Assembly: GCA_020049045.1 (NCBI GenBank)
Contig: JAIFLN010000081.1
Location: forward strand, 1-45,591
Direction: 5' to 3'
From: Spirochaetota bacterium
Lineage (GTDB): Bacteria > Spirochaetota > Spirochaetia > JABEVK01
Length of the DNA: 45,591 nucleotides
Notes under the pieces: model-generated
The model's input: only the letters and a program-made list of their open reading frames with translations
Databases searched by the model: none
Told to the model about the DNA's origin: nothing
Program-made: the position numbers and the translations under genes
Shown here: piece by piece, positions 1-9,701 of the stretch
Layout of the letters: the number at the start of each line of letters is the position of its first letter
Position numbering within the stretch: the stretch's first letter is position 1

Positions 1-1404
1 GGGCTTGAGGGGAACGCCGTGTCGGGGTCACCTTGGTCGTGGCGTTCTGCGCTGCGGCTTTGGCTTGACCTGATTGCCGCTCAGGGGAGAGAAGCCTCGT
101 TTGCCGTGCTCGGCGGGGCAAACTCACCGGGTCCGGTTCTGGTCAGCGCTTCGCCGGAGTTGTTTTTCCAGCAGGAGGGAACCCTTATCGACGCGCGTCC
201 CATGAAGGGCACCGCTCTGCGCAGCCCCGATCCGTCTGTCGATGCGGCCCTTCGGCATCAGCTGTTCAGCAGCGCCAAGACTCGGGCTGAAAACCTCATG
301 ATCACCGACATGCTGCGAAACGACCTGGGCCGACTGGCGGTGCCCGGCGGTGTGACCGTACCCCGGTTGTTCGATCTTGAGCCGTACCCCACCGTGTGGC
401 AGATGACCAGCACCGTCCGTGCCCAGCTGCCGGCAGAGTCCACCCTGTCGGCGCTGATGGCGGCGCTCTTCCCCTGCGCCAGCATCACCGGTGCCCCCAA
501 ACTCAGCACGCAGGCGGTCATCGAGAAGGTGGAAGCCCATTGCCGGGGCTGGTATACCGGTACCTTGGGTTGGCACCGGCCGGGGTCTTCTCTTGTCGGC
601 CCTTCCCGAAGCCGTTTTTCGGTGCTGATCCGCACGCTGGTGTTCGATCACCCCGACCAGGGTGCCTTCCGCCTCGGTGTCGGCGGCGGGGTGGTCTGGG
701 ACTCGACCTCGGTGGATGAGTACGCGGAAGCCTGGGCAAAATCGCGGTTTCTTAGCTCCACCCGCCGTGAGTTCAGCCTTACCGAAGCCGTTTTGTGGGA
801 ACCCGAGGGCGGCTTCTTTTTATTGGAAGAGCACCTGGCGCGCTTGAGCGCGGCCTGCCGCGATTTTGGCGGAACTGTGCCCGCCGAACTGAACCGTGCC
901 CTCGCAGACGAGGTCGCCCGGTTGCTTGCAAACGGCCTAAGCGGCCCTTTCAAGCTCCGCGTTCTGGTGGATCCGGACTTCACTCTGCGCATCGAAGGAG
1001 AAGCTCTCTCCCCGATGCCTGAGGTTCTCACCGCAGCCCTGGCCCCTCGGCCTCTTGGTGAGGAAACGCTGCTGTGGCGCCGTTACAAAACCAGCGACCG
1101 GCGCGTTTACGACGAACTTCGCGTGCCGGGAGCCGATCAGACCCTCCATTTCAACGCTCAGGGCGAGTTGACAGAATCGACCAGCATGAACCTGGTGCTG
1201 GAAACAAAGGGGCAGTTCTTGACCCCCCCGCTGGATTGTGGTTTGCTGGCTGGGACCTACCGGGACTCCCTTGTGAAAACGGGGCAAATCGTCGAAGCCG
1301 TGTTGCCGGTGTCGGCCCTTCAAGAGGCCGACCGGGTGTGGCTGATCAATTCGGTGCGCCGGTGGAAGCCGGTCCGCCTGGTAGAAAGCAAGGAGTTGCC
1401 ATGA
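1..1404 (+). CDS. pabBC: Aminodeoxychorismate synthase component I fused to 4-amino-4-deoxychorismate lyase (PabB-PabC), 5' partial
   Basis: The frame is open to the window edge, so the N-terminus lies outside; a GTG at 19 is probably internal. The first half is the chorismate-binding domain of the PabB/TrpE family: SASPELFF, then RPMKGT, then [15 protein letters not shown] and the SITGAPK motif, all in family order. The second half is a class IV (PLP) aminotransferase-fold domain of the PabC type, with the [12 protein letters not shown] lysine segment and [12 protein letters not shown]. Together they convert chorismate plus ammonia to aminodeoxychorismate and then to p-aminobenzoate and pyruvate, for cytosolic folate synthesis. 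The PabB-PabC fusion is a known architecture. The stop overlaps the ATG of the rhamnose gene (ATGA), so the two are translationally coupled although the pathways are unrelated. Family assignment is firm. Confidence 0.93.
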   Translation, partial: GLEGNAVSGSPWSWRSALRLWLDLIAAQGREASFAVLGGANSPGPVLVSASPELFFQQEGTLIDARPMKGTALRSPDPSVDAALRHQLFSSAKTRAENLMITDMLRNDLGRLAVPGGVTVPRLFDLEPYPTVWQMTSTVRAQLPAESTLSALMAALFPCASITGAPKLSTQAVIEKVEAHCRGWYTGTLGWHRPGSSLVGPSRSRFSVLIRTLVFDHPDQGAFRLGVGGGVVWDSTSVDEYAEAWAKSRFLSSTRREFSLTEAVLWEPEGGFFLLEEHLARLSAACRDFGGTVPAELNRALADEVARLLANGLSGPFKLRVLVDPDFTLRIEGEALSPMPEVLTAALAPRPLGEETLLWRRYKTSDRRVYDELRVPGADQTLHFNAQGELTESTSMNLVLETKGQFLTPPLDCGLLAGTYRDSLVKTGQIVEAVLPVSALQEADRVWLINSVRRWKPVRLVESKELP

Positions 1405-3350
1405 TTTGGCTTGTAGGAAGAAACGGCATGCTCGGCACCGATCTGGGCCGCGCTTTTACAGCCGCAGGATTGGAGTGGGTGGGAACCGACAAAGAGGTGG
1501 ATTTCACCGACCCGGCGGCCCTCGAGGCCTATGCCAAGGGCCTTTATGCCCAGGGCCAATCCATTGACTGGGTGGTCAACTGCGCCGCCTACACCGCCGT
1601 TGATAAAGCCGAAGACGAGCCTGCACTTTGCCGCAAGCTCAATGTCGACGGCCCTGCCTGTCTGGCCCGCTGGGCCGCCTCCCATAAAGCCGCGCTCATT
1701 CACCTCAGCACCGACTATGTGTTTTCCGGTAATGGAACAACGGCCTACAAGGAAGACGACCCCGTCGCCCCCCAGGGGGTTTACGGCGTCACCAAGGCCG
1801 ACGGCGAAGCGGTCATCCGTCAGCTCTGTCCCCAGCATTACATTCTGCGTACCGCCTGGCTCTACGGGGCCTCGGGTCCCAACTTCATCTCCACCATGGT
1901 CCGCCTGATGTCCCAGCGCGACAGTCTGGGCGTTGTGGCCGACCAGTGGGGAGCTCCCACTTGGACAATGGATCTGGTCGCTGTCGTTGTCGCCCTGATC
2001 CAGAAAGGCGAGGGTCTCTGGGGGACCTACCACGCCAGCGGTGAAGGCAAGTGCAGCTGGCATGATTTTGCGCTGGCCATCCTCGAGGAAGCCCGCACAC
2101 GCGGCCTGGTCGATCCGGCCAAGGCTGTTGAGGTCAAGGCCCTTACAACCGATCAGTACCCCACCAAGGCCAAACGCCCTGCGTGGTCGGTGCTTTCAAA
2201 AGACAAGCTCAAGGCCGCGTTCGGCCTGTCATTCCCCCATTGGAGGGAGAGTCTGAAGACCTTCCTCGCCCAGGAGTACCGTTTGCACAACCCCAAGACC
2301 CTTTTGGTGACCGGCGGGGCCGGCTTCATCGGCAGCAACTTCATCCGCCATGTGCTCATCAAGGCCGGCTTCAACGGCACCATTGTCAACTTCGACAAGC
2401 TCACCTACGCCGGCAACCCCCACAGCCTGTCCGACATCGCCGCCGCCTACGGCAGCCGTTACGTCTTCGTGAAGGGTGACATTGCCGAAACCGCCGACGT
2501 CGAAGCGGTACTGGCAAAGTACAACGTCGACACCATTGTCCACTTTGCCGCCGAAAGCCACGTCGACCGCTCCATCCACGGTCCGGGGGAATTCATCCGC
2601 ACCAATATCCTGGGAACCTACACCCTTCTCCAGGCCGCCCGCGCCTTCTGGGGTGACCGCCAGGATGTGCGCTTCCACCACGTCAGCACCGACGAGGTGT
2701 ACGGCAGCCTGGGCGACACCGGCAAGTTCCTCGAAACCACCGCCTACGACCCCCGCAGCCCGTACAGCGCCAGCAAAGCTTCGAGCGACCACCTGGTCAA
2801 CGCCTGGCACCACACCTACGGTCTGCCCATCACCATGAGCAACTGCAGCAACAACTACGGCCCGTACCACTTCCCGGAAAAACTGATTCCCCTGATGATT
2901 GGCAACCTGTTGTCGGGAAAGGCGTTACCTGTCTATGGCGATGGCAAGAACGTGCGCGACTGGCTGTACGTCGAAGACCACGCCAGCGCCATCTGGGCCA
3001 TTGTGACCCGGGGCCGTCTGGGCGAAACCTACAACGTCGGCGGCGAAAATGAGTGGACCAACATCGACCTGGTGAAGTTCCTCTGCACCCGTCTGGCCGA
3101 AGTGCAGGGCAAGAACCCCGAGGAATATCTGAAGCTGATCACCTACGTGAAGGACCGGCCCGGCCACGACCACCGGTACGCCATCGACTGTGAAAAGCTG
3201 AAAGGCGAACTGAAGTGGACCCAGAGCGTCACCTTCGAGCAAGGTCTCGAAGCCACCATCCGCTGGTACTTGGACAACCAAGCCTGGGTGAATCTCGTCA
3301 CCAGCGGCGAATACAAGAACTGGGTCGACAAGAACTACACCACCCGCTGA
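1401..3350 (+). CDS. rmlDB: RmlD-RmlB fusion: dTDP-4-dehydrorhamnose reductase / dTDP-glucose 4,6-dehydratase
   Basis: The product is about 649 residues and has two SDR domains. Residues 1-290 are RmlD-like: a nucleotide-binding GRNGMLG segment, LSTDYVFSG near 102-110 and the YxxxK pair Y128/K132. Residues 298-649 are RmlB-like: TGGAGFIGS (304-312), [17 protein letters not shown] (430-436, with the catalytic Asp/Glu) and YSASK (455-459). RmlB makes dTDP-4-keto-6-deoxyglucose and RmlD performs the final reduction to dTDP-L-rhamnose, so one polypeptide holds the second and fourth steps of the Rml pathway; RmlA and RmlC are not in the window. The frame is open upstream to 1074, but the ATG at 1401 gives a clean Rossmann N-terminus and a 4-nt overlap with pabBC. 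The reductase-first order is unusual. Confidence 0.94.
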   Translation: MIWLVGRNGMLGTDLGRAFTAAGLEWVGTDKEVDFTDPAALEAYAKGLYAQGQSIDWVVNCAAYTAVDKAEDEPALCRKLNVDGPACLARWAASHKAALIHLSTDYVFSGNGTTAYKEDDPVAPQGVYGVTKADGEAVIRQLCPQHYILRTAWLYGASGPNFISTMVRLMSQRDSLGVVADQWGAPTWTMDLVAVVVALIQKGEGLWGTYHASGEGKCSWHDFALAILEEARTRGLVDPAKAVEVKALTTDQYPTKAKRPAWSVLSKDKLKAAFGLSFPHWRESLKTFLAQEYRLHNPKTLLVTGGAGFIGSNFIRHVLIKAGFNGTIVNFDKLTYAGNPHSLSDIAAAYGSRYVFVKGDIAETADVEAVLAKYNVDTIVHFAAESHVDRSIHGPGEFIRTNILGTYTLLQAARAFWGDRQDVRFHHVSTDEVYGSLGDTGKFLETTAYDPRSPYSASKASSDHLVNAWHHTYGLPITMSNCSNNYGPYHFPEKLIPLMIGNLLSGKALPVYGDGKNVRDWLYVEDHASAIWAIVTRGRLGETYNVGGENEWTNIDLVKFLCTRLAEVQGKNPEEYLKLITYVKDRPGHDHRYAIDCEKLKGELKWTQSVTFEQGLEATIRWYLDNQAWVNLVTSGEYKNWVDKNYTTR

Positions 3351-3358
3351 CAGCAAAA

Positions 3359-3380
3359 GGGCCACCTTTGCAGGTGGCCC
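3359..3380 (+). terminator. Stem-loop after rmlDB
   Basis: Perfect 8-bp stem GGGCCACC / GGTGGCCC with a 6-nt loop (tttgca), starting 9 nt after the rmlDB stop and preceded by an A-rich run. There is no good T-tract directly after it on the plus strand, so it may be a weak or Rho-assisted terminator or an mRNA 3'-end stabiliser. Confidence 0.5.
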
Positions 3381-3510
3381 GTCCGGTCAGTTCCCCTCCC
3401 AGAAATGGGGATGCTCCTTTTTACCATCTTTGGGAATTTCTGAACAGCATTCCTGTCCTTCCTTGAAGCAAAAACCTCGATTTCTCTGTCAGGGAGACTA
3501 GGAGGTGCGT

Positions 3511-4386
3511 ATGCGCTGGTTTTGGTTGGGAGCGGTATTGTTGGCCGTCGTTTTCGGGAACGGCTGTGTGGTTCCCGAGTCCCCGAAAGGAAAGGGCGTC
3601 GAGCCGGAAGTTGTCCCGGCTGACCGGGGAGTGCTGGTGGTGAAATGGCAGCAAGACCCCCAGGAAAGGGGACTGCTGGGCTCGGCTTGGGCTGCCGCCA
3701 ACGCCGATGCCTATGAATTGGTTCTGCTATCACCCGGTGGAACTCAGGCTTATTCGTTGCAATTGGGTTCGGGGCAGGCTTTGGCGGTGGTTCCCGGAAC
3801 CTACCTGGTGATCCTGCTGGCGGGGGTCAAGCGGACCTCGGGTTCCTCGACGGTTCATCTGGTCGGGTCGGGATTGGCCGAGGGGGTTGTCGTGACACTC
3901 GGGCAGAGGACCAGCCTCGATATGACACTGCGTTCGGCGAATATCGGCCTGTCCCTGGCCAGCCCGGCCTATTGGCGGGGGTCGCTCACGGTAACAACCA
4001 CCGGGGCAACCCGGAACAGCCGTGTGGGCATGTCGCTGGCCGGTTCGTCTACAACTCAGCGGCCCCGGTTCAAGTCCTTGGAACTGTGGAACGGCTACAA
4101 GGAGGTCGCGTCGGTAACAGGAACTCCCGATGCCTGGTCTGCCGAAGCTTCGGGAACGGTGCCAGACGCCATTGCCAGCCTCAGCATCGGCTTGGTGGGA
4201 GCCGGTCTTCTTCTGCAGGGACTGGATTCGGTGTGGGTCCCCACCACGGGTATCACCGAATACAGCTGGACGTGGCCCAACCGTGCCGATCTGGCGGACT
4301 CCCACCCTTTGGCCCCTTGGTCGGAACTGTTGGTTCCTTGCGGCCCACCACCCACCGGTTTGACGGTTGCGGTGGGGTGGGAGTGA
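3511..4386 (+). CDS. Putative lipoprotein, unknown function
   Basis: A strong AGGAGG at 3500-3505 sits 5 nt before the ATG and decides this start; a GTG at 3505 lies inside the ribosome-binding site. The 291-residue product begins MRWFW and a hydrophobic stretch, ending in FGNGC with Cys at residue 19. This is a type II signal peptide with a loose, spirochaete-like lipobox. The mature part is rich in Gly, Ser, Thr and Leu and looks beta-rich: VVPGTYLVILLAGV resembles a beta-sandwich strand pattern, with several SL/LSL repeats. I recognise no family. The gene is convergent with the GH3 gene, with only 7 nt between stops. Export and lipidation are inferred; function is unknown. Confidence 0.8.
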   Translation: MRWFWLGAVLLAVVFGNGCVVPESPKGKGVEPEVVPADRGVLVVKWQQDPQERGLLGSAWAAANADAYELVLLSPGGTQAYSLQLGSGQALAVVPGTYLVILLAGVKRTSGSSTVHLVGSGLAEGVVVTLGQRTSLDMTLRSANIGLSLASPAYWRGSLTVTTTGATRNSRVGMSLAGSSTTQRPRFKSLELWNGYKEVASVTGTPDAWSAEASGTVPDAIASLSIGLVGAGLLLQGLDSVWVPTTGITEYSWTWPNRADLADSHPLAPWSELLVPCGPPPTGLTVAVGWE

Positions 4387-4393
4387 GGTTGGT

Positions 4394-6658
4394 TCAGCCT
4401 GCCTGGTTCAGTGCTTTGATCAGTTCGTCGAGCTGCGCCTCCGGCAGTTTGCCTGCGGTCATGCGGACGAGGTTGCGTAGAGGCATCTCGGCGACAAATG
4501 CTTCCATCATCAGCGAGGCGGGGTCGTCTTTGTCGAGGGCACCAAACCACGTGAGGAACTCAGCCATGGCCGCCTGGTAGAATTCTCCTCCGACCGGGTG
4601 GTTCTTCAACAGCATCAGCGGCGTGGTCTGGTCCCAGACAAAGGGCAGTTTCTGGAACGACTGGACGGTCACAATGGACTTCTGCCGCAAATCGCGGCTT
4701 GAGGAACCGACGTTCAGCTCAAACTCACCCGATTCGACAAACCAGTCTTGGGTCTCCACGGACCAGAAGGCGAAGGCTCGGTTGTTCAAGGTCAGCTCGA
4801 CGGTCTTGGTCTCGCCGGGGTTCAGGAACACCTTGGCGAAGGCCTTGAGCTCGCGTACCGGGCGCAGCACCGAGGCACTCTTGTCGGCAACGTACAGCTG
4901 CACGACTTCCGCACCGGCCACCTTGCCGCTATTGGTCACCGGAACCTTCACCGTCAAGGTCTGCTTGTCGGTGATTGTGCTCTTGTCCAACACGATCTTG
5001 CCGTAAGTGAAGGTGGTATAGCTCAATCCGTGGCCAAAGGGAAACAGAGTCGGCAGCTTCAGGGCGTCGTAGTGGCGGTAGCCGACGAAGAGGCCTTCGC
5101 GGTACTCAACCTTCTTGCCGTCGCCGGGGAAGTTCAGGTACGAAGAGTTGTCTTCCAGGCGCAGCGGGAAGGTTTCTGCCAGCTTGCCCGAGGGATTAGC
5201 CCTGCCGAACAGCAGGTCGACCACGGCACCGCCCCAAGCCTGGCCACCGAGATAGCCCTCGAGTACCGCAGGAACCTTGTCGAGCCACGGCATTTCGACG
5301 GGCGAACCGTTGCTGAGCACGACCACGATGTTTTTCTGAACCTTGACGACTTCCGCAATCAGCGCCAGGTGGCTGGCGGGAATGCCCAGATGAGTGCGGT
5401 CGAAGCCTTCACTCTCAAAGCTGTCAGTCATACCGATGAACACCACCGCAACCTCGGCCTTCTGGGCCAGGGTCTTGGCTTCGGCGAGGAGTTTCGAGTC
5501 GGGAGCATCGCTGGTCAGAGAATACCCGGCCCCATAGCTGATCTCTAGACCGGCGGGCGCTATCTTCCTGGCTTCGGTAACCGCATCATCCATCTGGGTC
5601 GGAGTCATGTGAGAACTGCCGCCACCCTGGTAGCGGGGTTTCTGGGCAAACGCCCCGAGGAAGGCCACACGTTTTTGGGATGACAGGGGGAGCAGACCCC
5701 CCTCGTTCTTGAGCAGCACCATGGCTTCGGCAGCAACCTTGCGGGCCAGCGTATGGTGGGCCGCCTTGTCATAAGTGGCCTTCGGGTCCAGTTCCGCAAG
5801 CACCTTTTCTGTCAGCAGCAGCACGCGGCGGACAGCTTTGTCGAGCTCGGCCATGGTCAGCACGCCTTCCTGAACGGCTTTGACGATGGCGGCGTCGGTG
5901 ATTCCGCCGTTGCCTGGCATCTCGAGCTCCTGACCCGCCTTGATGCCGGCAACGCGGTCGTTGTTGGCGCCCCAGTCGGTGACGACCAGACCGGTGTGGC
6001 CCCACTCCTCTTTGAGAACCGTGGTCAACAACCATTTGTTTTCGGCGGCGTAGGTGCCGTTGATGCGGTTGTAAGAACACATCACCGTCCAGGGTTGCGC
6101 TTCCTTGACGGCGGTTTCAAAGGCGGGCAGGTAGATTTCACGGAGGGTGCGCTCGTCGACAATAGCGTCGATGGTCATGCGCAGCTTTTCCTGGTTGTTG
6201 ACGGCGAAGTGCTTCAGCGAAGCCCCCACCCCCTGCGACTGCACACCCAAGATATGGTGCTTGGCGATTTGTCCCGCCAGATAGGGGTCTTCGGAGAAAT
6301 ACTCGAAGTTGCGGCCGCACAGCGGACTGCGTTTGATGTTGGCGCCGGGTCCCAGGATGACTCCCACCTGCTCGGCCTTCGATTCACGGCCCAGGGCCTG
6401 TCCAACCTCTTCGAGCAGGTCACGGTTCCAGGTGCTGGCCAAGCCTGCCCCCGAGGGAAAACAGGTGGCCGGAATCGCGTCCATGAAGCCGGCTCCGTTG
6501 GGTTTCTGCTTGCGCAGGCCGTGGGGGCCGTCAGTCATCATCCACGAGGGGAGCCCCAGGCGTTCGACGGCTTTCGTGGTCCACATATCCTTGCCGGAAC
6601 ACAGGCCGGCCTTTTCCTCGAGAGTCAGCTCTTTGAGCAGCACATCGACAGTTTTCAT
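4394..6658 (-). CDS. Glycoside hydrolase family 3 beta-glucosidase
   Basis: The 754-residue product has the GH3 plan: an N-terminal (beta/alpha)8 barrel with MTDGPHGLR, KHFAVNNQE (Lys149/His150) and VVTDWGA, where Asp228 is the expected nucleophile. The second alpha/beta domain follows (LLKNEGGLLPLS, VVVLSNGSPVEMPW), then PFGHGLSYTTF and a fibronectin III-like C-terminal domain. A helical tail of about 90 residues ends the protein. GH3 enzymes of this layout hydrolyse terminal beta-D-glucosides, though xylosidase or arabinosidase activity cannot be excluded. There is no signal peptide, so the enzyme should act on imported oligosaccharides in the cytoplasm. The start ATG overlaps the stop of the TetR gene (ATGA) and an AAGGAG lies just upstream, so the two are coupled. 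Confidence 0.93.
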   Translation of the reverse strand: MKTVDVLLKELTLEEKAGLCSGKDMWTTKAVERLGLPSWMMTDGPHGLRKQKPNGAGFMDAIPATCFPSGAGLASTWNRDLLEEVGQALGRESKAEQVGVILGPGANIKRSPLCGRNFEYFSEDPYLAGQIAKHHILGVQSQGVGASLKHFAVNNQEKLRMTIDAIVDERTLREIYLPAFETAVKEAQPWTVMCSYNRINGTYAAENKWLLTTVLKEEWGHTGLVVTDWGANNDRVAGIKAGQELEMPGNGGITDAAIVKAVQEGVLTMAELDKAVRRVLLLTEKVLAELDPKATYDKAAHHTLARKVAAEAMVLLKNEGGLLPLSSQKRVAFLGAFAQKPRYQGGGSSHMTPTQMDDAVTEARKIAPAGLEISYGAGYSLTSDAPDSKLLAEAKTLAQKAEVAVVFIGMTDSFESEGFDRTHLGIPASHLALIAEVVKVQKNIVVVLSNGSPVEMPWLDKVPAVLEGYLGGQAWGGAVVDLLFGRANPSGKLAETFPLRLEDNSSYLNFPGDGKKVEYREGLFVGYRHYDALKLPTLFPFGHGLSYTTFTYGKIVLDKSTITDKQTLTVKVPVTNSGKVAGAEVVQLYVADKSASVLRPVRELKAFAKVFLNPGETKTVELTLNNRAFAFWSVETQDWFVESGEFELNVGSSSRDLRQKSIVTVQSFQKLPFVWDQTTPLMLLKNHPVGGEFYQAAMAEFLTWFGALDKDDPASLMMEAFVAEMPLRNLVRMTAGKLPEAQLDELIKALNQAG

Positions 6659-7323
6659 CGGGGTTCTCCTTGAGAAGGTTTCAGGCCGTCCATCAAAAGG
6701 TCGACCAGCATAAATGGCATTTTTTCCGGTTCACCGGGTAGTGTTTCGATCAGGACCTCGCCCCGTAGGAGCACACGCTGCTGAAGACTCCGTACGGCGT
6801 TGAGCAGGGTGACTCCCACCAGGTGCAAGTCCAAGTCGGCACGGAGGCTGCCGTCGGCGATACCCTGCTCCAACAAGGTGCCCATCGACGCATCGGCTGC
6901 CGAAACCAGGTGCTTTGTCAGCGTTTCACGAAAGTTAGCCGCAGCCTCACGTCCTCCGTGGATGCGGCTGCCTGAGTAGTAGGCGTCAAATTCCGCCAGG
7001 AAGACAAACTGGTCGTGAAAACGGGGCGAAAGCCAATGGTTTTTCAGGTACCAACCCAGGGTGATCCGTCCGTTTGCACCCGACGGCACCCCTTCGCGCC
7101 ACGAAGTGTCGGCGGAGAAGGCCTCGAACACCTGCTCGACCAGGGTTGCCGCCAAGTCTGCCTTGTCCTGAAAGTAGCGATACAGACTGGTTCGGCTGAT
7201 CTGCGCGGCATCGGCAACGTCTTTCATCTGGGTGTCGAAAAAGCCCTTCTCCAAGAAGAGCTTCCAGGCTGTGTCGAGAATCATTTGGCGGGTTTCGGGA
7301 ATCTGGTAGATCATTCGGTTCAT
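6655..7323 (-). CDS. TetR/AcrR family transcriptional regulator
   Basis: About 222 residues from the ATG at 7323. The N-terminal TetR helix-turn-helix is clear: RQMILDTAWKLFLEKGF, then MKDVADAAQISRTSLYRYFQDKADL. The C-terminal part is the variable ligand-binding and dimerisation domain. The frame can extend 15 residues upstream, but that would run through the likely promoter; 7323 was chosen because a TAGAGT hexamer ends 7 nt before it. There is no Shine-Dalgarno, in keeping with a leaderless transcript. It is co-transcribed with the GH3 gene and probably controls that operon, sensing a sugar or aglycone. The ligand is unknown. Confidence 0.9.
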   Translation of the reverse strand: MNRMIYQIPETRQMILDTAWKLFLEKGFFDTQMKDVADAAQISRTSLYRYFQDKADLAATLVEQVFEAFSADTSWREGVPSGANGRITLGWYLKNHWLSPRFHDQFVFLAEFDAYYSGSRIHGGREAAANFRETLTKHLVSAADASMGTLLEQGIADGSLRADLDLHLVGVTLLNAVRSLQQRVLLRGEVLIETLPGEPEKMPFMLVDLLMDGLKPSQGEPR

Positions 7324-7330
7324 GGTTGGT

Positions 7331-7384
7331 ACTCTATGGAACACGTGTGCTATATACGATGCACCCAAACCGCGGAGGTGTCAA
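7331..7384 (-). promoter_or_regulatory. Putative TetR-GH3 promoter with a palindromic operator
   Basis: On the minus strand TAGAGT (7336-7331) ends 7 nt before the TetR ATG, the layout of a leaderless -10. The perfect palindrome ACACGTGT (7341-7348) lies just upstream, where a TetR dimer would block RNA polymerase. A second AT-rich hexamer TATATA (7356-7351) and a TTGACA (7384-7379) lie further up, but their 22-nt spacing is too long for a normal promoter. Elements are read directly from sequence; their use is inferred. Confidence 0.45.
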
Positions 7385-7390
7385 GAGTTT

Positions 7391-7790
7391 TCAGGTACCG
7401 CTGAGTTCTCTTCTGCCGTCCGTATCTGCACAGCCAGTAGATCCAGCCTCGTTTGGCGGGCCTCGGCTGCCGCCGCCGGACTGCGCCACCGTGAGCCCTT
7501 GGTTGACGGAATCGAGCTTGATGCCGGCCAAAGTATCAAAAGGCGTTTTCACAGGAAGCAGAAAATTGGTGCCCGCGATCTGCATGTCGTGGCCGACGTA
7601 GTAGAACCGCGCCGGTCGGCATCGGTGATCAGCGTCACCTGCCACCCCGCCAGCGTCGCCGTCGTAGGCAATGTTCCCGACGACCAGAGTGCCGCGAGGT
7701 GCCTCCGCGAACAGAGTCAGTGCTAGAACCAAGGTGAGTAGGGCAAGTACACCATCTCGAACTAACAGGGAGGTTACTTGTCGATTGGCA
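7391..7790 (-). pseudogene. Remnant of a third caspase-like (peptidase C14) gene
   Basis: Reading minus, this stretch copies the N-terminal half of the two upstream caspase genes: a hydrophobic leader (LALLTLVLALTLF), APRGTLVVGNIAYDG, then FYYVGHDMQ, FLLPVKTPFDTL and IKLDSVNQGL. Two pieces are missing. After AYDGD the next homology (GWQVTLITDADRR) is in another frame, lacking about 17 codons; after DRR roughly 20 codons are lost before FYYVGH. The segment holding the catalytic Cys is absent, and the His motif reads GHDMQ instead of GHGMQ. It lies at the 3' end of the caspase operon, as expected for a tandem duplicate that decayed. Exact ends are uncertain. Confidence 0.8.
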
Positions 7791-7802
7791 ATACAAGAGT
7801 TG

Positions 7803-9701
7803 TTATTGATCACCCAGTTCGCGGAGCTGCTTGTCAATCGAGTTGATGGACTTCTGAAGCGCGGGGGCATCATTGGGGGTGGAGAACGACGCCCACGATG
7901 CAAAACCAAGGAGTCCTGCGGGTATCGCAAAGATCACGATTCGCTCTGTTGGAAAAGTCTCTCCGGGATCCCGCAGTCCAATCGCCCAGGCACCAGCCAG
8001 CGAACCGAGGAAAGCCGCTGGGATTCCGTACAGGTAACCCCAAAACACCTGCCCGGCACGGAGCTCCTGGGCTGTCTTGAGTTGGGGAAGGAGCGAAGCT
8101 CTAAGACCCTTCAGTGTTTGCACCTGGTAAGGTATGGAATAGCCGACAGCAGGTACCGCAGCCGTCACTGTGGCCGATCGTCGAACCGTATAGACCTTGT
8201 ACCAAGAAGGACGGTCATCCTCGGTTCGCTGGGCGGACACCAGCCACGACCCTGGTACCACCGCGTTGGCTCCGATTTTGAGTTCCTGCTCGAGTCCGGC
8301 GAAATTAGCATCATCGTCCAGCGCTTTCGAAGCGCCTGGGTTACCCGGGGTGGAGGCGAGCACCGGGAGCAAGGTGGCACCGCTGTCCGACAACGGTCGA
8401 GCTTTCAGGATAAGGCTCCCCTCTTGTCCCGGGCTGAGGGCGACGACAATCCCTCCTGCCGATGTCGCCTGTTTGGCGCTGGAAATCAACGGCCCAAAGT
8501 AGAGTGTTGTGTAGGCTGCAGGGGTGACGGTTACGGGCTTTTGCTCCGAGGCGCGCCCTTCGGACTCAAAACGGAACACCTGGTTTCCGTCGGGAAGGCT
8601 GTCGGCTAGAAGGGGAGCGACGGGACCAACCGCCCCCACCAACGCGTTGCCAAAGTAAACCTGCCCATCGACTGAACTCTCAAACCGAACTTTTCCTGCC
8701 GGCCGGGCAACGTCCTCTGCAAGTTTCTTTGCCAGCGTCTCGGCTTTGGTGACGGCCAGCCTGGCAGCTTCCGCCTCGGCGCGAGTCTGATCGAGTTGCT
8801 TCTGGATTGCGGCAACCTTGGTGGCCTCGGCCGTCTGGATCTGCAACGCGAGGGCATCCAGCTCTGCCTGTCGTGCCTCAACGGCCTTCTGGGCTGCGAC
8901 CGCGTTCTGTTTGGCGAGCTCCGACGCTCGGCTCTGGCGGATCTGATCGCTCACCAAGTAGAAATCCCCGCTGAGGCTGGCGTTCAACCAAGGCTTCTGC
9001 AGGTCGCCTGTAGTTGAACGGACTTCGGCTGTTACCCGCTTGGCCAGGTCTTCGAGCTTGAGGTCGGTACCCAACTGCTTGAGCAAGGCAGCGGTGAAGA
9101 CACCGTTCCGACCTGAGCCATCCTGAGCAACTTCACCGGGGCTGGTACTGAACATGACCAAGGACCCTGACGCGCCTCCCGCGGTTGAGACCGTCGTGAG
9201 GCCCCGTGTCCCACCAACCGACCGTGTTCCGCCCTTGGCGAACGGGTTGTTTCGGCAGGAATCCAAGATGATGACGCTCACCAGGGATTTGGACGCTTCG
9301 ATCGCGTCAGTTACACTGGTGAGATTCAGGCCGTCGTGTTTCACATCGGAAAGGGTATTGAAGGGCGTCTGGATGGGCAACAAGTAGTTCAACCCATCAA
9401 CTTGCATGCCGTGGCCAGCGTAGTAGAACAATGCGTTGGCTCCCGGATTCTCCAACAAGGCCTCGCCCCAAAGGTCAACCGTATCGATGAGCGATCGCCG
9501 GTTCATGTTCGTCACCAGGGTCACTTTCCAGCCGTTGGCAGTCAGAGTGGCCGCAACATCGGTGGCATCGTTCACTGGATTGCGGAGTGCCGCTTCACCA
9601 TCATAGGAGGCGTTCCCGATCACCAGTGCCAGCCGGGCTGGCTCTGCCGCGGCAAACGAAAAGCTAAACAAAAGAATGCAGAGCGTAAGGAGTTTCTTCA
9701 T
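7803..9701 (-). CDS. Caspase-like peptidase (C14) with coiled coil, PEGA-like domain and C-terminal membrane hairpin
   Basis: 632 residues. Residues 1-19 are a signal peptide (MKKLL, hydrophobic core, AAA-E). The caspase domain spans about 21-250, with catalytic His97 in YYAGHGMQ and Cys149 in ILDSCRNNPF. Residues 255-333 are an Ala/Glu/Lys/Gln-rich coiled coil. Residues 336-402 resemble a PEGA surface domain (GKVRFESSVDGQVYFG, then SLPDG). A region of unknown fold follows. Two hydrophobic segments near 553-575 and 586-607 would form a membrane hairpin before a short polar tail, so the peptidase should face the periplasm. The start overlaps the stop of the upstream paralogue (ATGA). Substrate and role are unknown; the catalytic dyad looks intact. 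Confidence 0.9.
   Translation of the reverse strand: MKKLLTLCILLFSFSFAAAEPARLALVIGNASYDGEAALRNPVNDATDVAATLTANGWKVTLVTNMNRRSLIDTVDLWGEALLENPGANALFYYAGHGMQVDGLNYLLPIQTPFNTLSDVKHDGLNLTSVTDAIEASKSLVSVIILDSCRNNPFAKGGTRSVGGTRGLTTVSTAGGASGSLVMFSTSPGEVAQDGSGRNGVFTAALLKQLGTDLKLEDLAKRVTAEVRSTTGDLQKPWLNASLSGDFYLVSDQIRQSRASELAKQNAVAAQKAVEARQAELDALALQIQTAEATKVAAIQKQLDQTRAEAEAARLAVTKAETLAKKLAEDVARPAGKVRFESSVDGQVYFGNALVGAVGPVAPLLADSLPDGNQVFRFESEGRASEQKPVTVTPAAYTTLYFGPLISSAKQATSAGGIVVALSPGQEGSLILKARPLSDSGATLLPVLASTPGNPGASKALDDDANFAGLEQELKIGANAVVPGSWLVSAQRTEDDRPSWYKVYTVRRSATVTAAVPAVGYSIPYQVQTLKGLRASLLPQLKTAQELRAGQVFWGYLYGIPAAFLGSLAGAWAIGLRDPGETFPTERIVIFAIPAGLLGFASWASFSTPNDAPALQKSINSIDKQLRELGDQ

Noticed and set aside
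1074-1400. N-terminal extension of the rhamnose fusion gene
   Set aside because: The extra 109 codons are out of frame within pabBC, whose PabC motifs continue through this region; the ATG at 1401 gives the proper Rossmann start.
4748-5548. Second long plus-strand frame opposite the GH3 gene
   Set aside because: Same reason: fully inside a gene whose motifs are clear on the other strand.
5753-6673. Long plus-strand open frame (306 codons) opposite the GH3 gene
   Set aside because: It is the antisense shadow of a well-conserved GH3 coding region, has no recognisable domain, and arises from high GC at third positions.
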